NCBI GenBank assembly: GCA_037127255.1
Contig: JBANSL010000014.1
Location: 65,301,646-65,365,645 of the forward strand
Direction: 5' to 3'
From: Persicaria tinctoria
Taxonomy: Eukaryota > Streptophyta > Magnoliopsida > Caryophyllales > Polygonaceae
DNA: 64,000 nucleotides
Shown here: piece by piece, positions 61,790-64,000 of the stretch
Layout: each line of letters begins with the position of its first letter
Position numbering within the stretch: position 1 is the stretch's first letter
The notes under the pieces: generated by a model
Database searches by the model: none
Told to the model about the DNA's origin: nothing
The model's input: the letters and a program-made list of their open reading frames with translations, nothing else
Made by a program: the position numbers and the translations under genes

Positions 61790-61929
61790 TCTAAGTGGAG
61801 TTTGTGATTTATCCTCGTCCAGTTTTTACTAGGTTACGGTTTATACTCATTGATCTGGGCCGAGTAAGAAGAAGAACAAAATATAAAGCAGGTTTAATGT
61901 AAAATTAATTATCCTATTTACATATTTAT

Positions 61930-62040
61930 AATGTAAAAAAAAGGGTGTTTCAGCGCCCCTTGTAGGCGTCGAACCCGGGTAGGTCTTGTACAGTGACAAG
62001 AGTGTGACCAAGGGGGCGTCTAATCCCCGTGATATCTAGC
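61930..62040 (-). repeat. tRNA-like/SINE-like fragment
   Basis: The minus strand reads TGGTCACACTCTTGTCACTG, then ACCCGGGTTCGACGCCT, a box B-like GGTTCGA sequence, and GGGGCGCTGAAACACCC before a T-rich end. No cloverleaf could be drawn, so it is not called as a tRNA gene. Confidence 0.35.
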
Positions 62041-62569
62041 CCAACAAAATGATATCTCAATATCCTGATCAAAATGATATCCCAAAAACCCTCTTCTCCT
62101 TCAAATTAAACGGTACTCTCTCCGCCTCTCTTACTCTCTACTGATATCTCGCTCTCTTTTCTCTCTGTTGGCTCGCTCGCTCTCTCTGGTACGCTCTGTT
62201 GCCTATTTTGAAATTGGGCACTCCCAATTTTGAAATCTAGGGCTACAATCGAAATTTGTATTCTCTTTGTAATCGAGGGTTTGCTTTATACTCAAAAATC
62301 TTAGCCGAGAAAGAAGAAGAAACTCGACAGAAACGAGGTAACACAAAATTTGCAATGGAGCCCGCATGCCCGTTGTAAGTTTATAAGACCTCCAATTTGT
62401 GTTTTTTTTAAATCTTTGTTAGGTGAAGATGGCTAGTAGTTTTTGAAATCAAAATTTGTGTTCTCTATTTGTGCTCCAAGAGTTTGCAATCAAAATTATG
62501 AAATTCCCTATTTTTTTCCTTCTCAAAATTGGTTTCTTTCTCATCTAGAGGAGAGCATATACTTAAATT

Positions 62570-64000
62570 ATGTTGAAATGGCAGCATGAGCAAAAAAAGA
62601 GAAAAGTGGATAGAGAACTTGAGAAACTTAATGTAAATGTGAATTATAGTAAGACCAAGGACAACTCGGATGCTGCAAAGAGACAACAAAGATATGTTCA
62701 AAGATATGGTAAAGTATATGGTAAAAGGCCTTCAAAAGAGCAAACGTTGCAAACTGGTCCAGCAAATATTAGGGAGACTGAGTCCCAGCATGTGGAGACG
62801 ACTGATCAGTCCCAGCATGTGGAGATTATTCCACCAAGGTTAGTGGAGCATGTGGAGTCCCAGAGCGAGCAACAAAAATCTGACGGTACAATTAACCTCC
62901 TCGATCCAACAAATATTGGGGAGACTGAGTCCCAGCATATGGAGACTGAGTCCCAGCGTGTGTTGACGACTAATCAGTCCAAACATGTGGAGATTATTCC
63001 ACCAAGGTTAGTGGAGCATGTGGAGTCCCAGAGCGAGCAACAAAAATCTGACGGTACAATTAACCTCCTCGGTCCAACAAATATTGGGGAGACTGAGTCC
63101 CAGCATGTGGAGACTCAGTCCCAGCGTGTGTTGACGACTGATCAGTCCCAGCATGTGGACATTATTCCACCAAGGTTAGTGGAGCATGTGGAGTCCCAGA
63201 GCGAGCAACAAAAATCTGACGGTACAATTAACCTCCTCGGTCCAACAAATATTGTGGAGACTGAGTCCCAACATGTGGAGACTCAGTCCCAGTGTGTGTT
63301 GACGACTGATCAGTCCCAGCATGTGGACATTATTCCACCAAGGTTAGTGGAGCATGTGGAGTCCCAGAGCGAGCAACAAAAATCTGACGGTACAATTAAC
63401 CTCCTCGGTGCCTTATTTTTATAATGTTTTAGGATTATTTTGTTTCTTACGGGTTCAAAATTCAAGCTTTTTCCTTTTTCACCATTGAATTCATGGTTCT
63501 TCTGGTGAGATAAAGGTTTGTGCTCGTGTTTGCCTTCTAAACTGTCTATTAGCTTTTGCATACATCACCTTTCTCATATTACTTGGTTTTATTCAACTTT
63601 CTCCGATAGATGGGCTGAACAATATGGATGAGTCTGATGCCAGCACAGAAAGTGACAACAATGTGCTAATCTCTGACTTAAGAAGAGAAGCAAAAATCCG
63701 AGAACAAGAAAGAGAAAGAAAAGGGAAAGCAAAAGTGTCAGAAGTTGTGGTAAGGAACAAAAATCGAGTTCGTTATAACCCAATGTTGAACGGACCCAGG
63801 CCTGGAGGGCCAGATATAGATAAGTTGTTGATCTCCTATGATACCCACATTGCAGCGGCGGTGTGGAACAATGCCAATGTAAATATTTGTAAATCATTAA
63901 TTTATATTTTAGTAGTGACTAAATTGTAAAGTTGAAAAACAATTGCTTTCTTAAACAAGCTAATGAAGTTAGCATTTTTTTTATAGGGTAAGAAGAAATT
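62570..64000 (+). CDS. Repeat-bearing gene with start of a plant mobile domain-like exon (partial)
   Basis: Exons: 62570 (or the AG at 62584) to 63407, 63610-63878, and 63987 onwards, running off the window. Donor CTCG/GTGCC and acceptor CCGATAG restore LLDGLNNMDESDASTE in frame. The protein begins basic (QKKRKVDREL, an SV40-like nuclear signal), then has four tandem repeats (see 62756-63407), then an acidic/Lys-Arg helix (REAKIREQERERKGKAK) and GPRPGGPDIDKLLISYDTHI plus AAAVWNN. The last phrase resembles the opening of plant mobile domain (PMD/MAIL-like) proteins, which occur in host genes and in MULE or Ty3-gypsy transposons; this is from memory of the family and rests on about 25 residues. 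The start is uncertain: MPV at 62366 spliced to 62585 is an alternative. Confidence 0.5.
62756..63407 (+). repeat. Four in-frame tandem repeats (147 + 3 x 168 bp) in the right-edge gene
   Basis: Units start at 62756, 62903, 63071 and 63239; the next would start at 63407, which is the splice donor. Each 56-aa unit reads ETESQHVETQSQRVLTTDQS, QHVDIIPPRLVEHVESQS, EQQKSDGTINLLGPTNI. The first unit is 49 aa, lacking a 7-aa segment. Units differ at only a few bases, so the expansion is recent, and all lengths are multiples of three. Confidence 0.97.

Noticed and set aside
61930..62040. Functional tRNA gene
   Set aside because: A box B-like motif is present but no acceptor stem or cloverleaf can be drawn.

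Overview
The window is nuclear DNA of a flowering plant, most probably a eudicot. Its genes are split by short GT-AG introns, intergenic DNA is very AT-rich, there are long TA microsatellites, and plant transposon families are abundant (PIF/Harbinger, hAT, Mutator-like, Stowaway and Tourist MITEs, Ty1-copia with an initiator-Met PBS, L1-like LINEs, a tRNA-derived SINE). I cannot name the species from sequence alone. All coordinates and splice sites were read by eye and need transcript support.

Layout. 1-4.6 kb: broken PIF/Harbinger transposase (+) and a two-exon gene for a small coiled-coil, C-terminally membrane-anchored protein (-). 4.6-9.9 kb: two head-to-head L1-like LINE remnants; the left one has a tandem duplication whose second copy was hit by a 1.7-kb hAT element (exact 8-bp TSD) that carries an intron-split mini-ORF. 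9.9-14.1 kb: a Mutator-like element, a hAT MITE and an RTE-like LINE scar. 14.1-20.3 kb: a Ty1-copia element (-), decayed and split by a solo LTR. 20.3-25.3 kb: AT-rich DNA with microsatellites and no gene I can support. 26.0-28.4 kb: an intact WIP-domain zinc-finger gene closest to WIP2/NTT (-). 28.8-46.8 kb: a nest of MITEs, two gene-fragment-bearing Mutator-like elements, a SINE, LINE scraps and tandem duplications. 47.4-50.8 kb: LST8, the WD40 subunit of TOR complexes (+). 51.9-52.5 kb: an intronless gene of unknown function (-). 53.3-58.3 kb: an LPAT2-type ER lysophosphatidate acyltransferase (-). 58.6-64.0 kb: repeats, a broken ORF and, running off the window, a repeat-bearing gene whose last visible exon resembles the start of a plant mobile domain.

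Housekeeping or developmental genes (WIP2-like, LST8, LPAT2) are therefore islands in a repeat-rich segment. They are not an operon and I see no functional link between them. MITEs have landed inside introns of LST8 and LPAT2 without touching exons. The most unusual items are the hAT element with a spliced mini-ORF, a four-member hAT MITE family with clean TSDs, an exact 61-bp duplication of a splice acceptor in LST8, the 168-bp in-frame repeats of the right-edge gene, and the unrecognised single-exon gene at 51.9 kb.
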